Assembly: GCF_025698545.1 (NCBI RefSeq)
Contig: NC_068575.1
Location: 53,577,980-53,641,979, forward strand
Reading direction: 5' to 3'
DNA length: 64,000 bases
Source of the DNA: Gossypium raimondii
Taxonomy: Eukaryota > Streptophyta > Magnoliopsida > Malvales > Malvaceae
Below are positions 1-9,693 of the stretch, piece after piece; within the stretch, counting starts at the first letter, position 1, and each line of letters opens with the position of its first letter. The notes beneath the pieces were generated by a model that saw only the letters and a program-made list of their open reading frames with translations, made no database searches and had not been told where the DNA came from. Both the position numbers and the translations under genes were made by a program.

Positions 1-331
1 GACGCAAAGCCGATTGAAGTTCATTTGTGCTTTCTTTTGTTTGCAGCACAATATCTTTCGTAGTGCTGCAAAGGTCGAGGAGTCTAAAAGAACCATCCAA
101 CAACTCATCAGCGCATTCATGGGTTAAAGCATGGTGGGACAGATGCAGCTGAAGAAACTTAACAACACAATCATACAAATCTTGAAAGCCATTTAGTTTA
201 TGGCTTATTGATGATGATGAAGTAGATGCCTCTATAGAAGTCCTCAATCTATTCAAATGCTCATTAACTTCTGTTGCTAGTGGATGTTGTCTAGATGAGC
301 GGGGGAAACTGTTGGATCGAGTGGCTGCCAT
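1..331 (-). CDS. DUF241 family protein, partial (3' end beyond window)
   Basis: Reading leftward from the ATG at 331 gives an open frame to the window edge (110 codons visible). The protein begins with a Ser/Arg/Pro-rich stretch (MAATRSNSFPRSSRQHP), followed by a Leu-rich helical region with the pattern DELLDGSFRLLDLC and LQTKESTNEL. These are the N-terminal hallmarks of the plant-specific DUF241 family (about 280-300 aa, no established biochemical function). It matches the complete DUF241 gene 1 kb downstream almost block for block (ASTSSS, H.LNG.Q.L.DC, DELLDGS, LQTKE), so the two are a tandem duplicate pair in the same orientation. The C-terminal two thirds lies outside the window, so integrity cannot be judged. 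The family is usually intronless, as this frame is so far. Confidence 0.85.
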   Translation of the reverse strand, partial: MAATRSNSFPRSSRQHPLATEVNEHLNRLRTSIEASTSSSSISHKLNGFQDLYDCVVKFLQLHLSHHALTHECADELLDGSFRLLDLCSTTKDIVLQTKESTNELQSALR

Positions 332-1310
332 TGTTTTTCTTCTGAACAAAGAAGCCTATTTGTCGAATCAATGTTTCTTGCAATTTTCACTGAAATACTA
401 GGCATCTGCTCCCAAGTTATATATATGTATATGCATATCAATCCATGGAGACAAAGGGAATCTCAAATGCTTCTTCTATATGCTAATGTTAACATGATTA
501 AGATCTCGATCAAACGGTGACAGCAATGTTCATGCAATGTCTCCCCTTTACCATCTCTCCAGCTCACTATCCAAGCACTTCAATATATATATATATATAT
601 ATCCTTTCCATTTCTTTGCACACGTTGAAACCATCCTAGTTGCCAATGCACGGGAGTTGGTGACATTTTTCAAATATATTAAGGAAAAACAGACAACCAA
701 TCCATTATTTCCACGTGTGTGTTAGCACTTACATTATTTTTCATGTAATTTGATAAGCAAGTAAAGAAGGGTTTGAAGTTGAACAAGATCCACTTATGAT
801 CCTTGCTTCCTTTTCCCCTAACATAAGAAAATTTTATGATTAACATAATATCAAATTAGCATCTTTTCATTGCCATTTTCCATGTAATAAATTAATGGGC
901 ATCGAGCTTTTAGTTTTTAGCAAGTCTTCCATTGTCTTCAGTGGGACAAGAGGAATCCTGGCAGCTCACATATTCATAGAAATGTTTCATGAGATATTCC
1001 AAGATACCAATTGTGATGATGAGGCTCTATAATTCAACTTGGTAAAATTAAAGGTAGGTCTAAGTTACTCAGATTCAGGTGTAAGTTTTGGATATTAGCA
1101 TGTACTGGATAAAAGTATTTTTCAAGTTTTTTCTTGTTCGTTGTTGAATATGCTTGAAGTAAAAAATTCCTGCAACCATTTTGGAAATATAACTAAATGA
1201 TTTCACAAGAGGTAGAATTTTGAGAATGAAGATTGTATAATCTTTGTATTTCTTTTCTATTGTATAACCTCTGTAAAATTACAGTATATGTACAACTGCG
1301 ATGCCCATAT
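332..1310. other. Intergenic region between the two DUF241 genes
   Basis: No coding gene seen. It contains TA-rich TATA-like stretches just upstream of the first DUF241 gene (420-436) and a pure (AT)n run near 582-602. The part next to 1310 should hold the 3' UTR of the second DUF241 gene. A short open frame at 537-725 reads through the AT microsatellite and is not gene-like. Confidence 0.6.
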
Positions 1311-2153
1311 TTAACAGCTGATGATATTAAGAACAGTAACTCTAGTTTTGATCATACGCCTGGAGAGGGTTTCAAGGCCTTCTTCAAGATCTTGGATGCT
1401 CAACTCTGAGCTTTGAAGCTCCTTTTGTACGTTCTCGACATGCTTCATGTTTTCGGATTTAATGCAGGAACGCACTGCAGCTTCAGCACTCAAAATTTCA
1501 TTTGCTTTCTGTTCTTCCTCGCACATTACTTTCTTCTGGTGCATTAGCTTCGAAACCAGCGACCAACGGCTCGATTTTGATTCTGCCTCTGACGCTGAAA
1601 TAAAGGACAATACGGATTCTAGCACGCTGATGGTAACTGCTTCTACATCTCTTAAGATGCTAATCACAGCTCCATTCTCGCCAGGAGTACTGAGTTTATT
1701 CTGTATATGCTTCAAGTTCGCTAAGGCCTTCCAGATTGCCTTTTTCATGGCTTTCCTAGATGTTAAGTAGTTCCTAAACTCATTAGCAAGCCTTTCGGCT
1801 CCACGTCTTCTGCGCAAAATTGATTGAAGCTCTTGTGTGCATTCCTTTGTCTGCAACAAGGCATCCTTAGCAGTGGTACATACATCCAAGAGCATGAGAG
1901 ATCCATCCAAAAGCTCTTCAACCATTTCCCTTTGCTTCTCTTGGGCTAGAGCTTGTTGAGTGAGTGGAAATTGAAGCAATACATCAACACAATCATGCAA
2001 ATTCTGAAGACCATTTAGATTGTGGCCTATCGATGATGATGTAGAGGCTGATTGAGATGCCCTCAATCGGTTCAAGTCGTCGTCTATTTGTGAAGCGATG
2101 GGGTGTTGCCTTGAGGGCAAGCTGTTTGATCGAGCATGGTAAGAGGCTGCCAT
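1311..2153 (-). CDS. DUF241 family protein, complete, intronless
   Basis: An intact 280-aa frame. I start at the ATG at 2153 (MAASYHARSNSLPSRQHP); the frame extends five codons further up only through a TTG, and the MAA start matches the neighbouring paralogue. Features in order: a basic/Ser-rich N terminus (1-20), then long amphipathic helices with HNLNGLQNLHDCVDVLLQFP (about 45-64), EELLDGSLMLLDVC and LQTKECTQELQSILRRRRG, and a helical, coiled-coil-like C terminus (VQKELQSSELSIQDLEEGLE). These are typical of the plant DUF241 family, whose molecular role is not established. Length fits the family. It is a tandem duplicate of the partial gene at 1-331. TATA-like sequence (ATATATATTA) lies near 2229-2239 upstream. 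Family membership is confident; no function is inferred. Confidence 0.92.
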   Translation of the reverse strand: MAASYHARSNSLPSRQHPIASQIDDDLNRLRASQSASTSSSIGHNLNGLQNLHDCVDVLLQFPLTQQALAQEKQREMVEELLDGSLMLLDVCTTAKDALLQTKECTQELQSILRRRRGAERLANEFRNYLTSRKAMKKAIWKALANLKHIQNKLSTPGENGAVISILRDVEAVTISVLESVLSFISASEAESKSSRWSLVSKLMHQKKVMCEEEQKANEILSAEAAVRSCIKSENMKHVENVQKELQSSELSIQDLEEGLETLSRRMIKTRVTVLNIISC

Positions 2154-2790
2154 TTTCTTGTTTTGCAAAAGCGATTTGTGTTTTCAACTCTGCTTAGCTA
2201 TTTGCTGTAGCCCCTTAACATCTGCTCAACATATATATTACATGTTGAGGGCAGACATGAGGAATCTCAATCATTTTAAATATCAATTGGAAGCAAGCAA
2301 CATGAACTAACTGGATCTCGATCCCCACAACTATCGCCAAAATGTTTCTGCTGTGTCTCCTCTCCACAATCACAACAACTCATCACCCTTCGGTAGCAAC
2401 AAACACTACTAGTTTTCAATGCCATAATATCCATATATACAAATATCATACAATAATGCGCACGGTGGTACTACATTCAATGCCTTGTATTAATGAATCA
2501 TTTGCTTTTAACTTGTCTCGTCTTCTTGTTGTTATTGCTGTATTGTCGATCAGGTTCTGCAAGGAGGCAAGATCCGGTTGCTTCTAACAAATTATTATTT
2601 TTTATGCAGCAACACATGTATGTATGTGAATGAAATTATTTATTTATTATTATTACTGGTTTTTAGCCAATACGAGTCCTTTAGCTGCTTTTGCATCTCG
2701 ACATGATGTGTTCATCTCCTGACCCACAACCGGCATCAACATTTTCAAACTCATTAATGTCTCGTCCTGTTTACCATTCGATTCTGGAAA
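2154..2790. other. Upstream region of DUF241 gene; no other gene seen
   Basis: Promoter-side sequence of the second DUF241 gene followed by AT-rich intergenic DNA. A short open frame (2342-2587) has no recognisable protein character. Confidence 0.5.
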
Positions 2791-3180
2791 CTAACAACCA
2801 GCTGATCAAATATATTTTCATTAACTCAGTCGAATTAATCAAGTTTTATTCACTCTACCCTGACTATAATCATTAAATAAATATTCAAATTGAAAAGATA
2901 CACAATATTTTATAATGACTAAAATATTGTATTTTAGATGATACAATCATTTTTCGCATAATTAAATCTCAATTTATTTAAAATAATCAAAGAATTGAAT
3001 TAATTTCGTGTTAACATAAAACTTAAAACGCATAGCAATATATATATATATATATATATATACATTTTGTGTTGATGATAATTTTAATTATTTTCGAATA
3101 ACCAAATCAAATTAATTTTGATTCACAAATTGACATTTTTTGTAATATTATATTTCTTAGACATGGTAACTCATTTTTTG
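2791..3180. repeat. Diverged repeat, copy A (uninterrupted)
   Basis: This AT-rich stretch resembles, in the same order, the sequence around 4540-4578, about 4960-5155 and 7509-7610. Shared blocks include TATTTTCATTAA, ATTCAAATTGAAAA, a GATA(A/C)AATCATTTTT-like block and CATAATTAAAT, then GATAATTTTAATTATTTT and CACAAATTGAC. It holds a (TA)n run near 3041-3061. Copy A lacks the inserts that break copy B and so represents the empty state. I see no coding capacity; the nature of the ancestral repeat is unknown. Confidence 0.6.
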
Positions 3181-4539
3181 TAACATATGGTGGAAAAACT
3201 CCCACAAAGTTCAGAGAAATTAATGTAACATATGACTTTAAACATAATATGGTGAAAAAACAAAATTTAATATTGTTCAAGCTGAAGATTGACGCATTAA
3301 GCAGTTGAGCCATGGATTTTGCTCATTCCCTACTAAAGATGATCAGTGTTGATGCAGTTTCTAATGGATTAGGTAGGAGAGTGATCTTTGATGGAGGTGG
3401 GATGGACTTAAATATTCTAAGACTCTTGCAATACATGGGAGAGCTAAGGGGCAACGAAGCCCTGTTGTGAGATGCTTTTCAATGCTTAAATTAGAATAGT
3501 GAGTCAAGAAAAAAATAATATAGCGAGAACAAAAGGTTGAGATGAAAGAGATGCCAAAAAAAAAAAAAGATTATGGGGACCAAAATTAAGTTATATTAGT
3601 TTAAAATTTTTCTAGAATGATTAAATTATAATTTTTTTATTTTTGGAAGGTTAGAATCAAATTATAAAATTTTAAGGGTGAAAAATACGTTTTACCATTG
3701 TATTAGTTAAAATAATTTAATTTTAAAAAGACTAAAACAAAGATTTCCATTTTGGGGAGCTTTGGAGAAGATGATGGAACAAAGCGAGAGTTTAAAGGTT
3801 TTATTTTTGAGAAAAGTTAGAAAATGTAAAAATAAAGTTGAATTGATGGAATTCAATATGAATATTTGATTTCTATTTCTCTTTTCTCATCTTTACTTCT
3901 AAACTTTTAATTAATTAAATTTCTTTCCTAAGATTGCAGTCGATTCCATATTTAGTTAATTAAAATTTTCTATTTCCAGTCCTTTTCTATTTGTAATTGA
4001 GATTTGATTATTTATTGGCATAATAATAGAATTTGTCCTTTAACGTTTACATCTTTGTCAATTTGGTTCTTTTTTTTTATTCAAATAAAGACTAAAACGT
4101 TAAATTTTAAACATATCAATCTATATCGCAATTTACATCTACTTCATGCTAATTTTTTTGAACTTTTATATATTTTTGAATTTCAATTTTTAGTATCATG
4201 TCAAGTATGGAGTATCGTGAATTGCCATATTGGTTTCCACACCAAAATCGTTAAAAATAATGTTTTACTTAGCATTTTCTTTTAAAAACGATTTGACACT
4301 TTTGAAAGGTTAATCATCAAATTTAGTTCAAAAATTTTGTTAAATTCATAGAAAAGATAAATGTTGAAAGTTAAATTTATGATCATGGCTTATAAATACC
4401 TAAAAGTATATCTCAAAACAACACCTCTATATCTCACATTCATCCTAGAATATCTCTAAAAAAATTTGGGGTAAAACAATTCATCAACAAAATGAGCTGC
4501 TCATTTGATTATTTTTTATCAAGTATTTAAAATATATAT
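3181..4539. other. AT-rich intergenic DNA, no gene seen
   Basis: No convincing coding sequence, RNA gene or element boundary. It contains A/T homopolymers and a short open frame (4004-4285) rich in Phe, Leu and Ile, as expected of random AT-rich DNA. Confidence 0.5.
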
Positions 4540-5155
4540 TTTAATGATCAAAGTATTTTCATTAATTTAGTCAAACTAATCCGGGGGCGAATCTAGGGGG
4601 CTAGTAGGGGTCCCAGCCCCTTAAAATAGAAAATTTTTAATTTTGGTCCTTTAAAAATTTTAAAATTTTAAATTAATAAAGGTAAAATTACATTTTGACC
4701 CCCTAAAAATGATAAAATTTTGATTTAATCATTTAATAATTATATTTTACAATCGTAAAAATTATAATTTAATTTTAGCCCAAAAATGATAAATTTTTAT
4801 TTAATCCTTTAATAATTATATTTTTACAATCGTAAAAATTATAATTTAATTCCGACCCCTAAAAATTTCGTCCCTCAACTAAATCATGTTAAACTTTTAT
4901 TTAGTCTACTGTTATTAGTATTTAAAACTTAAAATCATATATCAAACTTTTATATTTTATTTTTTAAAATTTAAATAGATATAATCCTTAAATAAAAATT
5001 CAAATTGAAAATCACAAGTAAAAAATGCATCTATAAATATGCAAAACATGACTAAAATATAATATTTTATGTATTTTGGATAATACAATTATTTTTGGCA
5101 TAATTAAATTTCAAAATAGTTAAAATAATCGAAGAATTAAATTAATCTCATATTA
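4540..5155. repeat. Diverged repeat, copy B, left part, with a small insert
   Basis: Left part of the second copy of the repeat seen at 2791-3180. It is broken near 4579 by GC-richer sequence starting CCGGGGGCGAATC and running to roughly 4900, which looks like a common plant interspersed repeat (GGGG-rich head, then (T)TTGACCCC and TTTAATC phrases). Inside that insert a 78-bp unit is repeated in tandem (4701-4778 and 4779-4856), each copy carrying AATGATAAA and ACAATCGTAAAAATTATAAT. The right part of copy B resumes at 7509. Confidence 0.55.
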
Positions 5156-7508
5156 TGTGACACCTTCTACTCGAACCAATTGTTGGATCCGAATATAAAA
5201 TGTCACATTCCATTGCCGAAACAACTTACTTTTCTATCTTACTTTTTGAAATGGAAACATAGTGATAAAATTATTTTATAAAAATTTTGGCAACATATTT
5301 ATTTATTTTACGTAAAAAAACCTGCAAAATTTAGATTTCACAATATATCCACATTCAAATCATCTCTTAAATCAATTTTTCGCACTTCTATTTATTGAAA
5401 CATACCAATAAACTAGAATTCTACGCTTTACTAATTCATCAAAACATTAGTTATAAAATACTAACAAAGAAAACATAACAAAAATATTTAAATTCAGTTT
5501 ACGACACGGCATTATATATATATTTATATACAAGTCTAGGTATCTACCATTTATATCAACTATAAAGTAATTTTTTTATCAACATTATTTGAGTTGATCT
5601 TCGATTCTTCGGATGCTGTTGGAATTGCCTACCGAATCTAACTACCTGCACACGAAAATTTAGATAAACTGTATGCGAAAATTTGGATAAGTATTGAACA
5701 AAAATTAATTGATAGAAATAAATTAAAACTTAGATTGTAAATAGCATTAATAACATCACACTAAAATGAAATTCTAATATTAATAAATTTTAATATTACA
5801 ATATTGACAAACCGAATAAAAAAATAAGTTTTTTAATCAAATTCAAAATCGCGTAATTAATTTAATTCTTAAAATATGAAATTTCAAATAAATTTAACTT
5901 TTGTTTTTGCTTTTCTTTCAATTTAGACCCCGCTCTAAGGTTTAGACTCATAACCAGAAATATGAATCCGTCACCCCAAGTTGTTCGACAATAATGGCTA
6001 TCAGAATAGTCCATGACCCTCTAGGGATTGAGGCTAATAATAATAATAACTAACCAATTTGGCCTTTTCTCCCTCGATCCTCTGGGAATTGGAGAGTTCT
6101 AAATCATCTAATATAAAGATTCTATGGCATGCCAACTATATTTGATTTAGCCTAACTTAGTGTAACAAGGTAAAAACCAAATTTCATGATCCGTTTTAAT
6201 TCAATTCCATTTTCATATCATTCTCATTTCAGTTTCATTTCATGTTCAAATCATATATTGCCTAATGTAAAATTAGGCTTCCAATGCAAAACATACTATA
6301 CATTTACTTTCACCATTTGAAATCTTAATATTCAAATTCAACTCGAATTATAAATTTACTAATTTTATCGTTGAAGTCATAGTTTTCAATTTAAAACATG
6401 ATCTTAATACTAATTAAATCATTGAAAAATCATAAAAATAAAATTTAGAAAGCTAATCATAGTAAAATAAATATTAAAAGTATTATGTAATGAAAATAAG
6501 ATATTAGCGAAACCGAAATTTCAATCGCTTTACTCCTTTTCTTCGTCTTTCTTTTCAAGATCTTGTTTAGTTTTAGCTATAATAGGAGCAATTCAATATG
6601 AAACAATGTCATTTATTCATTCTAATACTAAAACTAATAATAACAAACTTAAATATGCATGATTCATCTAGTTAACAACTTAAGTTTCTTAGTCTAAAAT
6701 TTACATATCTTTCGACTCGATTATTCTTTTCTAATTCCGTCTTCACCAGAATACCCATTGCTTCACAAACTATCATTTAGCACCAATATTACACAAAGTG
6801 GCCAAAATTAACTACATCCCCTTCACCATGGCCGAATATGGAAAAGTGGTTTTCTATCCACTTTTATTTCATTTTCACACTTCCAAAAAGTTAAAAATTA
6901 TCTCCTAACCATTTTCCATTTTTTTTTAAAAAAAATTTTGACTTATTTCTCCAATATTTCATAAACTTCCATCAATATCTTTTAATAGTAATTTTAAAAT
7001 ACTTGATAAAATCAAAATCTGTTGGTACATATATGTAGAACAAGCTTCAAAACTTCAAAATCAAGGAAATTTTGAAAAAAACCATACATTATACTTGAAT
7101 TTAAAGGAAAATAATGAAAGAAATTTTGTCTAGCTTTGGTAAAAGAAAGAAAATGAGAAAGATGTCCATCTTTCTCTCTTTTATGTATTATAATATTAAT
7201 TAATAAAATATTATTATTTAATAAAATATCATTTAAAAGTCATCATGTTATTGATTTTTTAAGTAATGGTAAAATTGTCATCAAGTCCTTTCCATTAAAA
7301 TAAAATGAAATACTTGCATTTTAATTTCTATACTTTCTCAATTTATTTAATTTAGTCCATGAACTCAAACCGAGTTTTCAACTTAACCACATACTCCTAC
7401 TAATAATTCTCTATGTTTTCATGTATGACAGTTTTCTCTACAAACGACTACAATTTTTATACTACTATTTATTTATAAATCACTTATTCAAAGAAATTGG
7501 ATGTTACA
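5156..7508. mobile_element. Solo-LTR-like element (TGTGACACC...ATGTTACA), 2.35 kb
   Basis: The segment starts TGTGACACC and ends GGATGTTACA, the TG...CA form of a plant LTR. It is flanked by TATTA (5151-5155) and TGTTA (7509-7513), a 5-bp target duplication with one mismatch. Copy A of the surrounding repeat reads straight through the corresponding position (near 3010) with a single TGTTA, so the empty site is present in the same window. No gag or pol protein is encoded, so I interpret it as a solo LTR or an LTR-derived element. It contains a phrase (CTATGGCATGCCA, near 6122) also found in the LTR at 24322-30600, pointing to related families. Confidence 0.7.
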
Positions 7509-7859
7509 TGTTAAGTTTACACATAGATTTTGTATTTATGATAATTTTAATTATTTTTAATATCACAAATTGACGTTTTTGTAAGATTGTATTTCTTAAA
7601 CATGGTAAGTTTTTGTTCTGGAATGTGTTGATACATTTAAAAATATTTTGAAGAATAACCAAGCGGCCAAAGTGCTAATTTTTGAACAATTTTAAATTGA
7701 AAAACTAGATTGACAAAGAAAAAAAGTGAAACATTTACCATCATGTTTGATAAACATCAAACTTGAGCTCATTGCTTCTCGTAGGGCTGGAGCAAAAACA
7801 TTGATTAATTAAAACTATAATATCAACAAGATCCATAAACCAACAAATCAATTAAATAT
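7509..7859. repeat. Diverged repeat, copy B, right part, then AT-rich DNA
   Basis: From 7509 the sequence (GATAATTTTAATTATTTTT, CACAAATTGACG, AACATGGTAA) resumes the repeat interrupted at 5155, down to about 7610. After that no feature is seen up to the LINE fragment. Confidence 0.55.
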
Positions 7860-8090
7860 TTAACTCCAAAAACAAAATGAAAAATAAAGCATTCTTAGTC
7901 TCATAACTCCAGTCAAATAACTCTCAAAATGCTCAAAAACCTTCTGAAGTTGGTTTGCAAACGATACATCCTTCCACTTAACCAAATTAATAGCTCTCTG
8001 AGTATTCGAATATCCCCAAATGAAGCTTCTAATCATCTTTTCCAGCAGACACCTGCGCGTATAAGTGGGGATCGAAGCCAATACAGACAT
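7860..8090 (-). pseudogene. LINE (L1-type) reverse transcriptase C-terminal fragment
   Basis: The minus-strand translation contains SVLASIPTYTRRCLLEKMI followed by RSFIWG and INLVKWKDV. This matches the region after the reverse transcriptase domain of plant L1-like ORF2 proteins (typically '..IPTYTMQC..LP..', then '.FIWG......LV.W..V'). About 50 residues resemble the family; the rest has no similarity I recognise. The catalytic FADD part is absent, so this is a dead fragment. It lies just upstream of the helicase pseudogene and reads the other way. Confidence 0.6.
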
Positions 8091-8097
8091 GATTAAA

Positions 8098-8670
8098 ATG
8101 AAGGCCCTGAAAACGATGAAAGCAACTTTATTGGTGCTTGATGAAGCTAGTCGAATGTTTGACCTTCAGCAAATAAGGTCCATTGTTACAGTGGCCCAGA
8201 CAGAGTTACAGTTGGAGAAGTGGGAATGACTAATGAGGATATTACCCAGGTTGTTCATGTAATTCCGAGAAGTTACCCTGTCTTGTAGAGAAGCTACCCG
8301 GTACTATTGATGAGGGTGATGTTTTGCTTCTATTCCAAGAAAGCTTGTGTTGTTGAGATTGAATCACGGCTCTCTCACAGGGGTTTTTAGGTTGCCGCCT
8401 TTATCAGGCTTCACTAATGGAAATTCTACAAAAGTTTAAATATGGCATCTACCATGTTCTTGTAGCGACTGATGTTGCTGCCCGTCATCTTGACATCAAC
8501 TCAATTGTGAACTTTGATATTGCAAAAGAGACCTATTGGTGGGACAGGTTGTGCTGGTGATAAAGATGGCACTGCATATACTTTGATAACTCAAAAGGAG
8601 GCGCGGTTAACAGTTTGATTGCCGCTGGTCAGAAGTCCCAATGGAACTCATGGATCTTGCTATGAAGCTA
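8098..8670 (+). pseudogene. DEAD-box RNA helicase (RH24-like) pseudogene fragment
   Basis: Translation in shifting frames gives LVLDEASRMFDL (motif II region, DEAD altered to DEAS), QIRSIV, VTVGEVGM.NEDITQVVHVIP, DEGDVL, MEILQKFKYGIYHVLVATDVAAR (motif V region), VNFDIAK, GCAGDKDGTAYTLITQKEAR and MDLAMK. This is the order of segments in plant DEAD-box helicase RH24. The segment between motif II and VTVGEVGM is deleted, motif VI (HRIGRTGRAG) is damaged, and several frameshifts and stops are present, so no helicase can be made. No introns are evident within the matched stretch. It could be a retrocopy or a simple fragment duplication; I cannot tell which. Confidence 0.75.
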
Positions 8671-9693
8671 ATTCAATTACTTCATTTAATATTTGTTTTG
8701 TAGTCAATGGCATTCATTAAAGTTGTTAAAAAGCAAAATGGGGTACGCTTTTTGCTCTTCATTTCTAGATTGCTTGCCAACAACAATACCTGTGATTGAT
8801 GGAACTCTCTTAATTACTTCCCTAGCTTTCCTTCATTCTTGAAATTGTGGCCACTTGATATGATTTACATGTCCTTTAAAGTTGTCGCGTTTGCCGTGTC
8901 CATAAATAGGATAGGATGCAAGAAAAGGAGGTATGATTCTATTATGACATGCCAATGCAGCTGTATATCTATGCTTGTTTATATGCAGCTACAATTCTGT
9001 TTAAGCTTTTGTGAAATGAAATGTGAAGCAACTAAGAAAGAGTTTCGATAACCAGTTTGTTTTATATGTTTTCCCTAAAAAACTTATGGCTGATGCCATT
9101 TACATAAACAAGAATTTTTTTCTTCAAATCTTGAATTAGCCTTGTCTGTATAATTATCAAGCTTAGTTAGTCCCCTTGTTGCTTTCTGTTTAATCATAAA
9201 TTCAGTTAAATTTCATATTTATGGTCTTGAATTTTCACTTTCTGCATTTTTATTTGCTCTCTATCTTTCCTTGGTCGTGTGTTCTTATTTGAGGAGAATC
9301 TTTAGTTTGCTGATAGGGGCAACAAATAATTTTTAAGAGCAGCAAAATCTTTAGGGGAAAAAGGTCAAATAGTGCGTCATTCACTGCGGTAAACTACGAG
9401 AACCATTCCGTTACACATAGCAAACAAGAAGCAATGGCTGGGAAATGCTCAATTCATCGTTGCTTCAATTGTAAAGGTACAGCACACTGGTGAGGCTCGT
9501 TATTGGCTGTCAAATAAGCCGGCAAATATTGATAAGCACATGGTAACTTGTCCTAGCAATAAGATTTTGATTTTATCCCATAAACGATTAAGGGAGAGAT
9601 AGTTGCAGGGGAGTTCAGCTATAGAGAAATCTTTATATATCAACAATTCGTACACACCCACATTAGGGTAGGTTGGAAGCCTAAATCAAGATG
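8671..9693. other. Intergenic DNA between helicase pseudogene and D27-like gene
   Basis: No gene recognised. A stretch near 9310-9560 is less AT-rich and might be further pseudogene debris, but I could not assign it. The part next to 9694 should hold the 3' UTR of the D27-like gene. Confidence 0.45.
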
